64,000 bases of DNA from Nitrospirota bacterium (GCA_021840255.1 JAKBYX010000002.1:97325-161324); one strand, 5' to 3'. Positions 33,696 to 43,023 are shown, counted from the stretch's first letter. Made by a program: numbers and translations. Notes: generated by a model not told the origin, from the letters alone.

Positions 33696-35729
33696 GTGGG
33701 CGGCAGATTTCCTGACGAGTTTGGATTTCTATTAGACACGCTGGATTCCATTAATATCTCCGCTGTCGTGATCGACGAGGCCCGGCGGATCCTGGCGGCA
33801 AACAAGGCATCAGGCGCCCTCTTCGGGTGCGGCTCCGGGGAACTGGAAGGCGGCGGCATAGAATCGTTTATTGCCTTCGGGGTTCAGGCCACCGCTGTTT
33901 CAGGGGGAATCACCAATACAGATGGTCATGCCGCGGGCTGCGCTGTTTTCCCTGCGGAAGCGCATGGGGGGGACAGTTTTGAAGCCTGCTGCGCCAGAAA
34001 AAACGGCGAGGCCTTTGCCGCAAAGATCACGATGATAACGCGGGGCTCGCCCGTCCGCCATGCTGTTATCATACAGCAGATAAAGGACGACCCCAGGCAC
34101 TCCGGGCTCATAAACGAGCTGGGAGGGATAATAAATTCCAGTCTCAGTATCGGCACCATTTTCAGGATGGTCGCCTCGGAGATAAGAAAGATCATCGATT
34201 ACGACAGGGCCAGCCTTCTGCTTAATGATGAGAAAAAGAAAAACCTGCTCATCTTTGCCCTGGACACAGGGATGAAAACGCTCATGCCAAAAGGGATAAG
34301 GGCGCCGGTAGACACCACCAGCGCGGGCTGGGTGGTGCAAAACAACCAGCCCTGGATAAATTACGATCTCCGGCAGGAGATCCGGTTCCCCGATGACAAA
34401 AAACTGGCCGCCGAAGGCATACGCTCAACCATAAGCATCCCTCTTTTCAAAGACCGCATGCTGGGCGTGTTCAACCTGGACAGCACCATGCCTTCAAAAT
34501 ACTCCGGTGATGACCTTCAGATACTCCTCGCGGTGGCCAGGCACATCTCCATGGCGCTTGAGAACGCCCTTCTTTTCGAGGAGATATCGAAGGAGAAGAA
34601 GGAATGGAAAAAAACCTTTGACGCGATAACCGATATGGTATGGATAGAGGACGGGAACCAGCAGATAATCCGGGCAAACCAGACCGTTCTGGAGAAGACG
34701 GGCTTCTCTGCCGCGCAGGTGGTGGGAAGGCCCTGCAGGCAGGTCATGGAAAAAATAGGGATACAGATAACAACCAGGCTCTGTCAGCAGACTTTAACAA
34801 GCCGAATGCCTTCCTTCCTGGAACTTACAGGCAAGGACGGCGGCATCTTTCATTTCTGGGTCTATCCCCTGGTGGACGAGGAAGGGCGCATGTACGCCAT
34901 GGTGCATTATCTAAAGGACGTGACGGACCAGAAGAGGCTTGAACAGCACCTGATAAGGTCCAACAGGCTGGCCTCCCTGGGCACACTGGTGGCCGGCATC
35001 GCCCACGAGATAAATAACCCGCTTGGCATCATAGCCGGTTATTCCGAGGCGCTCATGGACAGGGCCAGGGAGGATAACCTGCTGAAGGTCCCGGAGTTCG
35101 AGGATTTCCCCGAATACCTGGAGACCATACATAAGGAGATATTCAGGTGCAAGGGGATCCTGCGCAGCCTTCTTGATTTCGCCAGCCCTTCCCCGGGTTC
35201 GTTCCGCCAACTGGACATAAATGAGATAATCAAGGAGGTCATCCTGCTTGTGAACCACAGGGCGAAGAGGCTCCATCACCAGATGGAGTTCAACCTCCGC
35301 AGGGACCTGCCAAAGATATTCGGGGAGCCGGGCGCGTTGAGGCAGCTTTTTATGAACATTATAATCAACTCCATGTACTTCACCCCGGAGAAGGGCAGCA
35401 TTACGATTACAACTCTTATGGCGGATGGGCGCGACGAGGAAAGTATTGCCCCCTGTCCGGCCGCCGTAAAGGTGGTTATAAGCGACACGGGTTCGGGTAT
35501 CCCTGCCGGGATCATGGACAAGATATTCGATCCGTTCTTCACGACCAAGACGGCGGGAGAGGGCACCGGGCTGGGACTTTCGATCTGCCACAAGATCGTC
35601 GAGGAGCACGGCGGCAGCATAGACGTTGAGAGCGCCCCCGGAAAAGGGACTGCCTTCACAATAAAACTTCCGGTGGACGGCAGGGCCGTGGAGCCGCTGG
35701 GCAGCAGGGCGGGGAGGAACAAAAAATAA
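33696..35729 (+). CDS. Sensor histidine kinase (PAS-GAF-PAS-HisKA-HATPase)
   Basis: A 677-residue soluble kinase starting at a GTG. A PAS domain (about 8-125), a GAF domain (about 150-300, IFRMVASEIRKIIDYDRASLLL), a second PAS (about 305-415, MVWIEDGNQQIIRANQTVLEKTG), HisKA with the phospho-His in VAGIAHEINNPLGIIAGY, and HATPase (N box FMNIIINSMYF, SDTGSGIP, GTGLGLSICHKIVEEHGG). The stop lies 4 bases before the next gene, an NtrC-type regulator, which is its evident partner. Confidence 0.93.
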   Translation: MGGRFPDEFGFLLDTLDSINISAVVIDEARRILAANKASGALFGCGSGELEGGGIESFIAFGVQATAVSGGITNTDGHAAGCAVFPAEAHGGDSFEACCARKNGEAFAAKITMITRGSPVRHAVIIQQIKDDPRHSGLINELGGIINSSLSIGTIFRMVASEIRKIIDYDRASLLLNDEKKKNLLIFALDTGMKTLMPKGIRAPVDTTSAGWVVQNNQPWINYDLRQEIRFPDDKKLAAEGIRSTISIPLFKDRMLGVFNLDSTMPSKYSGDDLQILLAVARHISMALENALLFEEISKEKKEWKKTFDAITDMVWIEDGNQQIIRANQTVLEKTGFSAAQVVGRPCRQVMEKIGIQITTRLCQQTLTSRMPSFLELTGKDGGIFHFWVYPLVDEEGRMYAMVHYLKDVTDQKRLEQHLIRSNRLASLGTLVAGIAHEINNPLGIIAGYSEALMDRAREDNLLKVPEFEDFPEYLETIHKEIFRCKGILRSLLDFASPSPGSFRQLDINEIIKEVILLVNHRAKRLHHQMEFNLRRDLPKIFGEPGALRQLFMNIIINSMYFTPEKGSITITTLMADGRDEESIAPCPAAVKVVISDTGSGIPAGIMDKIFDPFFTTKTAGEGTGLGLSICHKIVEEHGGSIDVESAPGKGTAFTIKLPVDGRAVEPLGSRAGRNKK

Positions 35730-35733
35730 AAAC

Positions 35734-37080
35734 ATGATAAGGGTCCTTGCGGTAGATGATGAGGAGCCGTTCAGAAGGCTTCTCAAGCGGGAACTCGCCA
35801 GGAAAGGCTTTTACGTGGAGGCGGCGGCGGATGGCGGAGAAGCCCTCCAGCTTCTCAGGGAGAAGACCTTCGACATAATACTTCTTGATATAGTTATGCC
35901 GGGCATGGACGGTGTTTCCCTGATGGAGAAGATGAAAAATGATCCGGCAGCCCCCGTAATAATAGTCCTTACTGGCAAGGCCACCGTCGAAACTGCGGTC
36001 GCGGCGATGAAAAACGGGGCATACGATTATCTGACAAAACCTTACAAGCTGGATGAGCTTGTTATTATCATCAACAGGGCCTTTGACTACGGAAAGCTCT
36101 CGACCAAGAGCAAGCTGCTGGAACAGGAACTGGTAAGGAAGGAGTCCGCCGTACAGTTCGTTTATAAAAGCAGGCAGGTGGCGGATGTGATCTCATTAAT
36201 AAAAAAGATCGCCCCCACGGACTCCCCGGTCCTCATCCAGGGGGAATCGGGCACGGGCAAGGAGCTGGCGGCCAATATCCTGTGGAGAAGTAGCAAGAGG
36301 CGGGAACTGCCCTTCATCGCCCTTAATTGCGCCACTCTTTCTGAAAACCTTATGGAATCCGAGATCTTCGGGCATGAAAAGGGCGCTTTCACAAGCGCTT
36401 ATCAGACAAAGCACGGTATTGTGGAGGTGGCGGACACGGGCACGCTTTTCCTGGATGAGATCGGCGAGATGCCCATGAAGCTCCAGGCGAAGCTCCTCAG
36501 GTTCCTGGATTCCGGGGAGTTCCGGCGGGTGGGCGGAAACAAGAACCTGTCAGTGGATGTCCGTGTGATAGCCGCAACGAACCGGGACATAAGAGGCCTC
36601 ATAGGGGAGGGCCTTTTCAGGGAAGACCTCTACTACAGGCTCAATGTCTTTTCGATCAACATCCCCCCTTTGAGGGAGCGCCGGGAAGACATAGCGGAGC
36701 TTGCCGGATACTTTCTCATCAAGTACGGCCGCAAGTTCTCAAAGAGCGTGGAAGGGATCGGCAGACCCGCGCTGGAGGCCCTTATGGGATACCGCTGGCC
36801 GGGCAATGTAAGGGAACTGGAAAACATAATGGAAAGGGCGGTCATACTCTCCGAGGGTGGCTTGATAGGCCGCGAGGCGATCCTCATCCCTGAAGCCCCT
36901 GCCACGGACGGCGGAGGCCAGCTCTCCCTGGAGGAGATGGAGAAGGATTATATACTGCGGGTGTTCAGGGCCGCCGGGGGAAACCATTCCAGGACCAGCC
37001 AGATATTGGGCATAGACAGGAAAACGCTTTACCTCAAGCTAAGAAAATACGGGATGGACCCAGCGAAGGGGGTTTTTTAA
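35734..37080 (+). CDS. NtrC-family sigma-54 dependent response regulator
   Basis: A 448-residue regulator. Receiver domain (1-120; VLAVDDEEPFRRLL, phospho-Asp in IILLDIVMPGMDG, Lys in YLTKPYKL), AAA+ domain (about 140-375; Walker A GESGTGKE, Walker B GTLFLDEIGEM, sensor II region YRWPGNVRELEN) and a Fis-type HTH (NHSRTSQILGIDRKTLYLKLRKYG). The sigma-54 contact loop reads GAFTSA instead of the common GAFTGA. Paired with the upstream kinase; the adjacent cytochrome cluster is a plausible target but no sigma-54 promoter was found there. Confidence 0.93.
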   Translation: MIRVLAVDDEEPFRRLLKRELARKGFYVEAAADGGEALQLLREKTFDIILLDIVMPGMDGVSLMEKMKNDPAAPVIIVLTGKATVETAVAAMKNGAYDYLTKPYKLDELVIIINRAFDYGKLSTKSKLLEQELVRKESAVQFVYKSRQVADVISLIKKIAPTDSPVLIQGESGTGKELAANILWRSSKRRELPFIALNCATLSENLMESEIFGHEKGAFTSAYQTKHGIVEVADTGTLFLDEIGEMPMKLQAKLLRFLDSGEFRRVGGNKNLSVDVRVIAATNRDIRGLIGEGLFREDLYYRLNVFSINIPPLRERREDIAELAGYFLIKYGRKFSKSVEGIGRPALEALMGYRWPGNVRELENIMERAVILSEGGLIGREAILIPEAPATDGGGQLSLEEMEKDYILRVFRAAGGNHSRTSQILGIDRKTLYLKLRKYGMDPAKGVF

Positions 37081-37099
37081 AGCCCGCATAGAGGAGACG

Positions 37100-38026
37100 A
37101 TGAAAATAAGTGACGTTTTAAACAAAAAGAAAAGCGGGGTTTCCTTTGAATTCTTCCCGCCCAAAGGGAATGCCAAAGGGGCCGATGGGGGGGTGGGACC
37201 TTTTATGAAAGTTGTAAAAGAGCTTGAAAAACATGACCCGCTTTATGCCTCCGTGACTTACGGGGCCGGCGGCAGCACCCAGGCGCGCACGATGGACACC
37301 CTTCTTAAGATCAAAGGGGCCACGGACTTAAACGTTATGTCCCATCTGACCTGCGTTGGGGCGGACAAGGAGTCAATGGACGCCCTTTTAAGGGATTACA
37401 TGAAGGCAGGCATCGAGAACATACTTGCCTTAAGGGGAGACGCGCCCCGGGACATGAAGGATTTCGATCCGTCAAAAGGCGAGTTCAGGTACGCCCGTGA
37501 CTTGGTAGAGTTCATAAAAAAATACGATTTCTTCTCCATAGGCGTGGCGCTTTACCCGGAGAAGCACCCCGAAGCGCCGTCCCTTGAAAAAGACATAGAG
37601 TACGCGAAGATGAAAGTGGACGCAGGGGCAGATTTCGCCATTACCCAGATGTTTTTCGATAACGGCTACTATTATGATTTCATGGACAGGGCCATAGCCA
37701 AGGGGATAAACATACCCGTGATACCGGGCATTATGCCGGTGACCGATTTCAACAAGATCAAGGAGTTTTGCTCCTTCTGCAATGCGAGCATCCCGCAGAG
37801 CCTTGAGCGCAAGATGCTGCCCGTGCTTGAAAGCCCCGAAGGCATAAGAAAAACAGGCATCGAATACGTCACCAGGCAATGCGAGGACCTGCTTGAAAAC
37901 GGGGTGAAATACCTTCATTTTTATACGTTGAACAGGGCGGACGCGATAAACGAGATACTGGCGGCGCTCCGGATACGGCCAGCAAAAGAACCGAACGAAC
38001 AAAAAAAGGGTAGCGGGCCGGTTTGA
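37100..38026 (+). CDS. metF: Methylenetetrahydrofolate reductase
   Basis: Flavoenzyme interconverting methylene- and methyl-tetrahydrofolate. The 308 residues show the TIM-barrel signatures SFEFFPPKGN, YASVTYGAGGSTQARTMDTL, NILALRGDAPRD, ITQMFFDNGYYYDFMDRA and VIPGIMPV. GAGGAGACG precedes the start, 20 bases after the regulator gene. Its product, methyl-H4folate, could be a methyl donor or acceptor for the corrinoid system at 43-51 kb, besides methionine synthesis. Confidence 0.93.
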   Translation: MKISDVLNKKKSGVSFEFFPPKGNAKGADGGVGPFMKVVKELEKHDPLYASVTYGAGGSTQARTMDTLLKIKGATDLNVMSHLTCVGADKESMDALLRDYMKAGIENILALRGDAPRDMKDFDPSKGEFRYARDLVEFIKKYDFFSIGVALYPEKHPEAPSLEKDIEYAKMKVDAGADFAITQMFFDNGYYYDFMDRAIAKGINIPVIPGIMPVTDFNKIKEFCSFCNASIPQSLERKMLPVLESPEGIRKTGIEYVTRQCEDLLENGVKYLHFYTLNRADAINEILAALRIRPAKEPNEQKKGSGPV

Positions 38027-38090
38027 TAAATACACCAGGCGAGGCGGCGTTCGCTTTTACCGGAAATAAAAAAAGGCGGGAAACGAAGCG

Positions 38091-38888
38091 ATGATAAAAC
38101 TGAAACAGTACCAGGTCGATGCCTTTGCAAACAGGATCTTCGAAGGCAACCCCGCCGCCGTCTGCCCGCTTGACGCATGGCTGGACGACGGGCTTCTTCA
38201 GTCCATCGCGGCGGAGAACAACCTGGCCGAGACCGCGTTTTTCGTGCCGCCTGAAAACGGCCATACTTCTTTCGGGCTGCGCTGGTTCACGCCGGTTGCG
38301 GAGGTGGACCTTTGCGGCCATGCCACCCTGGCGGCCGCGCACATAATTTTCGAAGTCTTGGGCCATAAAGGCCCGGCGGCCGCATTCGAAACCAGAAGCG
38401 GGCAGCTGCTGGTAGAACGAAAAAGCGATGGCCTTCTGGCCATGGACTTCCCCGCCGCTTTTCCTGCGCCATGCAAAAATCCTCCGCCGTCGCTTGCCCT
38501 GGCGCTTGGACTTTCTCCCGTGGAAGTGCTGGCCGGTTTTGATTACGTAGCCGTGTTTGAAAATGAGGACGCCATTCGCTCCATTTCGCCTGATCTGGGC
38601 AGTCTTTCCACACTGGACTTAAGGGCGGTGGCCGTGACCGCCCCTGGGCGTGACCATGATTTTGTGAGCCGCGTATTTGCGCCAAAGCTGGGCATACCGG
38701 AAGACCCTGTAACCGGCTCCGCCCACTGTGAGCTGGCCCCTTACTGGGCCGGCAGGCTTGGCAGGAACATTTTGCGCGCAAGGCAGGTCTCAAGCAGGGG
38801 AGGAGATATCCTGTGTGAGCTCAGGGGGGACCGGGTTATCCTCTCCGGCCGGGCGGTCACCTTCATGGAAGCCGACATTTTTATTTGA
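38091..38888 (+). CDS. PhzF-family isomerase-like protein
   Basis: A 265-residue PhzF/DapF-fold protein. The start QVDAFANRIFEGNPAAVCPLDAWL with the conserved Glu in ENNLAETAFFV (about 42-52), the WFTPVAEVDLCGHATLAAAH block (about 68-87), and the second-half repeat RVFAPKLGIPEDPVTGSAHCELAPYW are diagnostic. Members act on varied substrates (phenazine precursors, amino acids); the substrate here is unknown. The ribosome binding site is weak. It lies 64 bases behind metF. Confidence 0.88.
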   Translation: MIKLKQYQVDAFANRIFEGNPAAVCPLDAWLDDGLLQSIAAENNLAETAFFVPPENGHTSFGLRWFTPVAEVDLCGHATLAAAHIIFEVLGHKGPAAAFETRSGQLLVERKSDGLLAMDFPAAFPAPCKNPPPSLALALGLSPVEVLAGFDYVAVFENEDAIRSISPDLGSLSTLDLRAVAVTAPGRDHDFVSRVFAPKLGIPEDPVTGSAHCELAPYWAGRLGRNILRARQVSSRGGDILCELRGDRVILSGRAVTFMEADIFI

Positions 38889-39110
38889 TCCTCTCTAAAT
38901 CCATGCGGCGCTTTCTCATTGAAGCGGGGGCAAAACTATGATGATGTATGAAGGATACGCGGCGAAAGGCTTGCACGGAAAGATTTAATTGTCCGCGATG
39001 CTTTCCGAAAAGCATTTATGCGGTTTGCTGTTCCCGCGTCCCGCCAAAAGATCTTGCCGGCGAGAGTAAAGGGTAAGGCCGCTCACATGACCGCATGACA
39101 GGTCTTGAAT

Positions 39111-39142
39111 CCTCTCCCCTCGGGAGAGGGCATGGGTGAGGG
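39111..39142. repeat. REP-like palindrome in a 490-base gene-free gap
   Basis: CCTCTCCC-CTC-GGGAGAGG followed by GGGTGAGGG, the common bacterial interspersed REP pattern. The same family occurs at 48163-48197. The rest of 38889-39381 shows no supportable gene; a hairpin ATGCTTT/AAAAGCAT lies near 39000. Confidence 0.7.
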
Positions 39143-39381
39143 AAAACTTCCCCCCATTATTTTGCTAGCCATGGAACCATCAGTCTTGCCCTCCGTGCAA
39201 ATATGCTTTTTTATTCCAGTGAAGAGTTGAAGATGAAAGTGATAGTGCTGGGAGACCTGTTCCAAGTGCAGCTTCCCCCCGCTACTTTAGCCTTGTTGCG
39301 ATTTCTTGAAACTGTTTTATTCAGGTTGTACTCTTCAGAAGCCGGGCGGCCATAATCCATCCAACAGTTAGACATCCAGCG

Positions 39382-39669
39382 TTAACGTCCCTTCGCTTCG
39401 ATCCTGATTACCAGCTTTGAATCGAGGGCTTCCGCTATCTTTTTAAGGGTCGAGAGTTTGGGCAGACCATGGGTAAGGCCCTCGATCCTTGAGATCGTCG
39501 ACTGGGGCATGCCAGTCTTTCTGGCCACGTCCTCCTGGGTCATCTTCTTTTTCAGGCGCTGTTCAATGATGCTCTTGGCCAGCTCATATTCTGGGAGCAG
39601 CTTCTCATACTCCTGCCTGACCTTTTTGTCTTTTAGAAGCTCTTTTCTATGTTCTTTGTACGTTATCAT
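39382..39669 (-). CDS. HigA-type antitoxin (XRE helix-turn-helix)
   Basis: A 95-residue protein whose C-terminal half is a Cro/C1-type HTH (MTQEDVARKTGMPQSTISRIE, about 42-62) and N-terminal half a helical toxin-binding part. ATG at 39669 has AGAGGTGA upstream; a TTG two codons earlier abuts the toxin stop. It follows the toxin gene, the HigBA order. It should neutralise the toxin and repress its own promoter. Confidence 0.88.
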   Translation of the reverse strand: MITYKEHRKELLKDKKVRQEYEKLLPEYELAKSIIEQRLKKKMTQEDVARKTGMPQSTISRIEGLTHGLPKLSTLKKIAEALDSKLVIRIEAKGR

Positions 39670-39675
39670 GCTCAA

Positions 39676-40029
39676 TCACCTCTTCCTTGAAAGGTACTCT
39701 TCGATTCTTCTTTCCGCTATTGCTATCTCCCTGCCAGGGGTCTTTTCCGTTTTCTTGGTAAATCCATGGAGCAGGACAAGCTTCCTGCCCGTAAAGGCGA
39801 AATAGAAAATCCTGTGAATATTCGATCTGTCCTTTATCCTTATCTCAAAGAGCTTTCTGGAGCCGGTAATCGGCTTCACATAGGGCTCTTTCACCCTTAA
39901 ACCGTACGCTCCAAGCAGGTCCGCGATAAAGATGTATTTCGCCTTGCTCTCAGCGGAAAGCAAGTCTATAAACTCCTTGACCGGACACTTCCCGTCATCC
40001 GTCTGGTAGTATTCAATCGTCCAGTCCAT
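39676..40029 (-). CDS. HigB/RelE-type toxin (Gp49-like)
   Basis: A 117-residue protein of the phage-derived Gp49-like/HigB group of RelE-superfamily mRNA interferases: GKCPVKEFIDLL near the start, then LRVKEPYVKPITGSRKLFEIRIKD and RIFYFAFTGRKLVLLHGFTKKTEKTP. The basic and aromatic residues of this block form the RNA-cleaving face in relatives. The antitoxin starts right at its stop. Both genes sit at the left border of a degraded accessory region. Confidence 0.88.
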   Translation of the reverse strand: MDWTIEYYQTDDGKCPVKEFIDLLSAESKAKYIFIADLLGAYGLRVKEPYVKPITGSRKLFEIRIKDRSNIHRIFYFAFTGRKLVLLHGFTKKTEKTPGREIAIAERRIEEYLSRKR

Positions 40030-40258
40030 AAATTAGTGTATAGCATTAGTGCTATAAATGCAAGGCATTGCCACTCTCAATTTCCTAAATCTGTTATACG
40101 CTTTCCTTCCTGCGTAGCTTTCCGCGATGCATATTTCAGCGCCACCAATTATACCCTTAGCCGATTCCCAGGATACTTGCGGCAATTTTTAAAGGCTAAC
40201 CCTCTGAATTTCATTGGTAACTTTATGCTATCCTAGTGCGTGAAAAGGAGGGCCGTTT

Positions 40259-40444
40259 ATGGCGGATAAATTGCCTGTAACACAAAGGGCCTACACTCTT
40301 CGTCTGGGGGGAACAGACAAAAGCGATTTATCATGGCAGGACAAGCTCTGGAAGACCCATGAAGCCATAAACAAAGGGGCAAAGGCATTCGGGGAATGGC
40401 TCCTAACACTCCGAGGCGGGCTGGATCATGCCTTAGTTGCATGA
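40259..40444 (+). pseudogene. Orphan N-terminal fragment of a Cas12b-like (type V-B) CRISPR nuclease
   Basis: A 61-codon frame with an excellent ribosome binding site (AAGGAGG). The product begins LPVTQRAYTLRL and continues LWKTHEAINKGAKAFGEWLLTLRGG. This matches the N-terminus of Cas12b (C2c1) effectors, where a beta strand (KLRL) leads into LWKxHxxxNxGxxxxxxWLxxLR; full proteins have 1,100-1,300 residues. The frame stops after residue 61 and nothing downstream resembles the rest (bridge helix, RuvC). No Cas1/2/4 genes are here. I interpret it as the stump of a deleted type V-B locus. The alternative, a small protein that reuses this segment, is less likely. Confidence 0.6.
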
Positions 40445-40579
40445 GAACGAAAAATTCTGAACACGATCTCTAGTAATGAAAGCGGGACACATCCCACAAA
40501 AAAGTAGCAACAGATTATTGAGAGAGAGTAGGGGACAGTTGTTCTATTTTAATTGGATTTCCATTTTGGCTTTGTTTCC

Positions 40580-40603
40580 GGGCGGGGAAACCCCGCCCCT
40601 ACA
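40580..40603. repeat. REP palindrome 1 (GGGCGGGGAAACCCCGCCCC type)
   Basis: GGGCGGGG-AAA-CCCCGCCC followed by CTACA. One of three copies flanking or within the decayed transposase at 40627-41134. Confidence 0.85.
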
Positions 40604-40626
40604 AAAAAATTTTGCGCCGCCCTGGT

Positions 40627-41134
40627 TTATCGGTTAATACGATTAGGATTTTCTTCGTCCTCTTCCCATTTCAAGGGATTTTCCATTATATAGGTCCTGA
40701 TTTTATGCAATTCGCTTTCGCTTCTTATGATGTGCTCGTAATAGTTCCGTTGCCATATGGGGAGTCCAGGGTTTTCACGCATACGATTAATTTCTTTTGC
40801 GGAGAGATAATGCCACCGCGCGGCCGATTGGGTTTTGTAGGGGCGGGGTTTCCCCGCCCGCCTTGCTCGAGACCATAAGGATCCCGTGAAAATGATTCAG
40901 CATAACCGCAAAAGCATCCAATTCAATAAGCGGGAAACGGGCCGGGACACGGTGCCAAAACCTATCTATGATCATCCCAAAGTCATTCAGATGCATGTAA
41001 TTTTCCGCAATCTCGCCAAACAAGATTTCTCGCTCCCATGTGCAAATGGTAATAAAATATGCCCCTGGAGCAGAATAATCATATTTCTGTAAACGTATCG
41101 ATCTGCGATGATGTATGTCGGGATTATATTTCAT
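40627..41134 (-). pseudogene. REP-associated tyrosine transposase (RAYT, Y1/HUH family), decayed
   Basis: The first frame (from ATG 41134) has RRSIRLQKYDYSAPGAYFI, TICTWEREILFGEI and the HUH motif in LNHFHGI, typical of RAYT N-termini. It then reads through a REP palindrome (40836-40859) and stops at 40787. The family C-terminus (GLPIWQRNYYEHIIRSE, LHKIRTYIMENPLKWEED) follows in another frame, ending at 40627. The middle part, with the catalytic Tyr region, is missing. So the gene is broken by a REP insertion or deletion and a frameshift. RAYTs move REP palindromes, three of which lie here. Confidence 0.85.
40836..40859. repeat. REP palindrome 2, inside the RAYT remnant
   Basis: TGTAGGGGCGGGG-TTT-CCCCGCCC, inverted relative to copies 1 and 3, located within the transposase reading frame and translated there as AGGETPPLQN. 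Confidence 0.85.
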
Positions 41135-41179
41135 TTCCGGAATTATATATTGAAAATTGCAAACACATCAAAAAAAACA

Positions 41180-41203
41180 GGGCGGGGAAACCCCGCCCCT
41201 ACA
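41180..41203. repeat. REP palindrome 3
   Basis: GGGCGGGGAAACCCCGCCCCTACA, same orientation as copy 1. It lies in the gap 41135-41517. Between it and 41340 a short open frame (ending GILCTIEGDLSGKEFWTY) may be the tail of a lost gene; nothing more can be said. Confidence 0.85.
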
Positions 41204-41502
41204 ACACCTTCTATGCCCTTTGCGAAGCCATGATTCTACCAGTAATCGCCACGATCATAGCTGCCCCAACAGGAAAACTTGAGGGCATACTCTGCACAAT
41301 TGAAGGCGATCTGTCCGGCAAGGAGTTCTGGACGTATTGATGCTAGCCCGTAATCTCTTCAACTAGCCATGTTTTTAATGGAAGTCCTCGACCGAAATAC
41401 AAGAATACCAGGGAGCAAAAACAAAAAAATAGCACCGAGATGATCAGCATTAGGAATACAGCAATGTCAAAATAGTTATAATATCCGAAAAATGGGCGAT
41501 AA

Positions 41503-42003
<501 letters not shown>

Positions 42004-42240
42004 GAGTCAACAGGTTTGGGCTGCTCATGAGATCATGATACATGTCAACATGAACTGTTTATGGGACAATTTCATGGGCAGGCAGATTATGATAGGGTCT
42101 GGCAGCCTTTTTAATGGCTGAAACCGGAAAGGAGTTTTTGTTTTTCTTAGACTGGGGTGTTTATTGAACGCTTTGAAATTGAACGTCTTGAACAGGGCAG
42201 GATTAAAAATGCTTTAAAAACGGGAGGTTGAAATTTTCAG

Positions 42241-42359
42241 TCTGAACGGAAAACACAAAATGGGCAGCAAGCGGCAAGCGAGCTAACTATGGCAAATCAG
42301 AAATTCCTTACATTCGATTCCCGAAGGGAATAAAAATGGGCAGCAAGCGGCAAGCGAGC
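42241..42359. repeat. Repeat pair with CRISPR-like spacing
   Basis: A 27-bp sequence (AAAATGGGCAGCAAGCGGCA and on) occurs exactly at 42257-42283 and 42333-42359, period 76. With the weaker upstream similarity (GAACGGAAAA versus GAAGGGAA) the unit is about 40 bases, leaving a 36-base unique insert (42284-42319). Only two copies exist. It lies in a 590-base gap (42004-42594) without a supportable gene, 1.8 kb from the Cas12b-like fragment. It may be a CRISPR relic or an unrelated small duplication. Confidence 0.4.
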
Positions 42360-42594
42360 GAATCACGATAAATCGAAAAAAACTTTACTGTCACTTCCTG
42401 GACGCTAATTAATCATTTCCAAATTCGCGCAATGGTCCATATCCCCACCGGTATCCTCGCCCGGATAAATGGGCATGGCGTAAAAATCTGTGGGGAAAAA
42501 TTCCCCATAGCGGGTAATTTTACCCCAGCCTTATCCCTGTCTTCTTTTCCCCCATTCCAGCGAAAGCCTGCAAGGACGAGGGTTCGGGCCGTTA

Positions 42595-43023
42595 ATGACT
42601 GTTGGCACGTCTGTTGCTTTTATCAATGGCATGGAGAGCGTACTTTTCTGCACCCACGACCCTGTGCTGGCCAAAAGCCTTTACGGGATGCTGCGGCAGG
42701 AAGGCTACCGGGTGGAGATGGCGGACCGGCTTATCATGGCCATGCAGATGATAACCGGAGGGGATTTTAGTTTCGTCGTTCTTGACCCAGGCCCTTACGG
42801 ACTCTCCACTGAAGATTCTGTCCGCATAATGAAGTCCGTTTCCCCCGGCCTGCCTGTGATAGTTGTGGGAAAGGCATCCCCTGGGGCTGTGAACATCGAA
42901 GCGCCGGTTGACCTTGAAGAATTCAAAGAGGCAGTTCATGCGGTCCACGAAATTTCCGGTCGCGAGGCGGAAAATAAAGAAATAAAAAAAGATCTTTTAA
43001 AAAAATCCAGGGGGGCATTATGA
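42595..43023 (+). CDS. Degenerate response-regulator receiver domain protein
   Basis: A 142-residue stand-alone receiver fold (a start at Met13, 42631, is equally likely). The phospho-acceptor strand is kept (FSFVVLDPGPYG) but the acidic pocket reads CTHDP instead of a DD pair, and the usual Lys-Pro after strand 5 is replaced by APVD. It may therefore not be phosphorylated. It overlaps the start of the first methyltransferase gene by 4 bases and opens the coenzyme M-type operon, so it may act as a protein-protein switch for it. Confidence 0.7.
   Translation: MTVGTSVAFINGMESVLFCTHDPVLAKSLYGMLRQEGYRVEMADRLIMAMQMITGGDFSFVVLDPGPYGLSTEDSVRIMKSVSPGLPVIVVGKASPGAVNIEAPVDLEEFKEAVHAVHEISGREAENKEIKKDLLKKSRGAL

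Noticed and set aside
39083-39265. Small minus-strand frame between the PhzF-like gene and the antitoxin
   Set aside because: Its end is translated REP sequence (SPMPSPEGRG) and its start has no ribosome binding site.
42004-42594. Possible cobalamin riboswitch before the corrinoid operon
   Set aside because: No B12-box-like sequence or matching multistem fold could be found by eye.
42432-42770. 112-codon plus-strand frame before the receiver-like gene
   Set aside because: It overlaps the receiver-like gene in another frame and shows no protein-like pattern.
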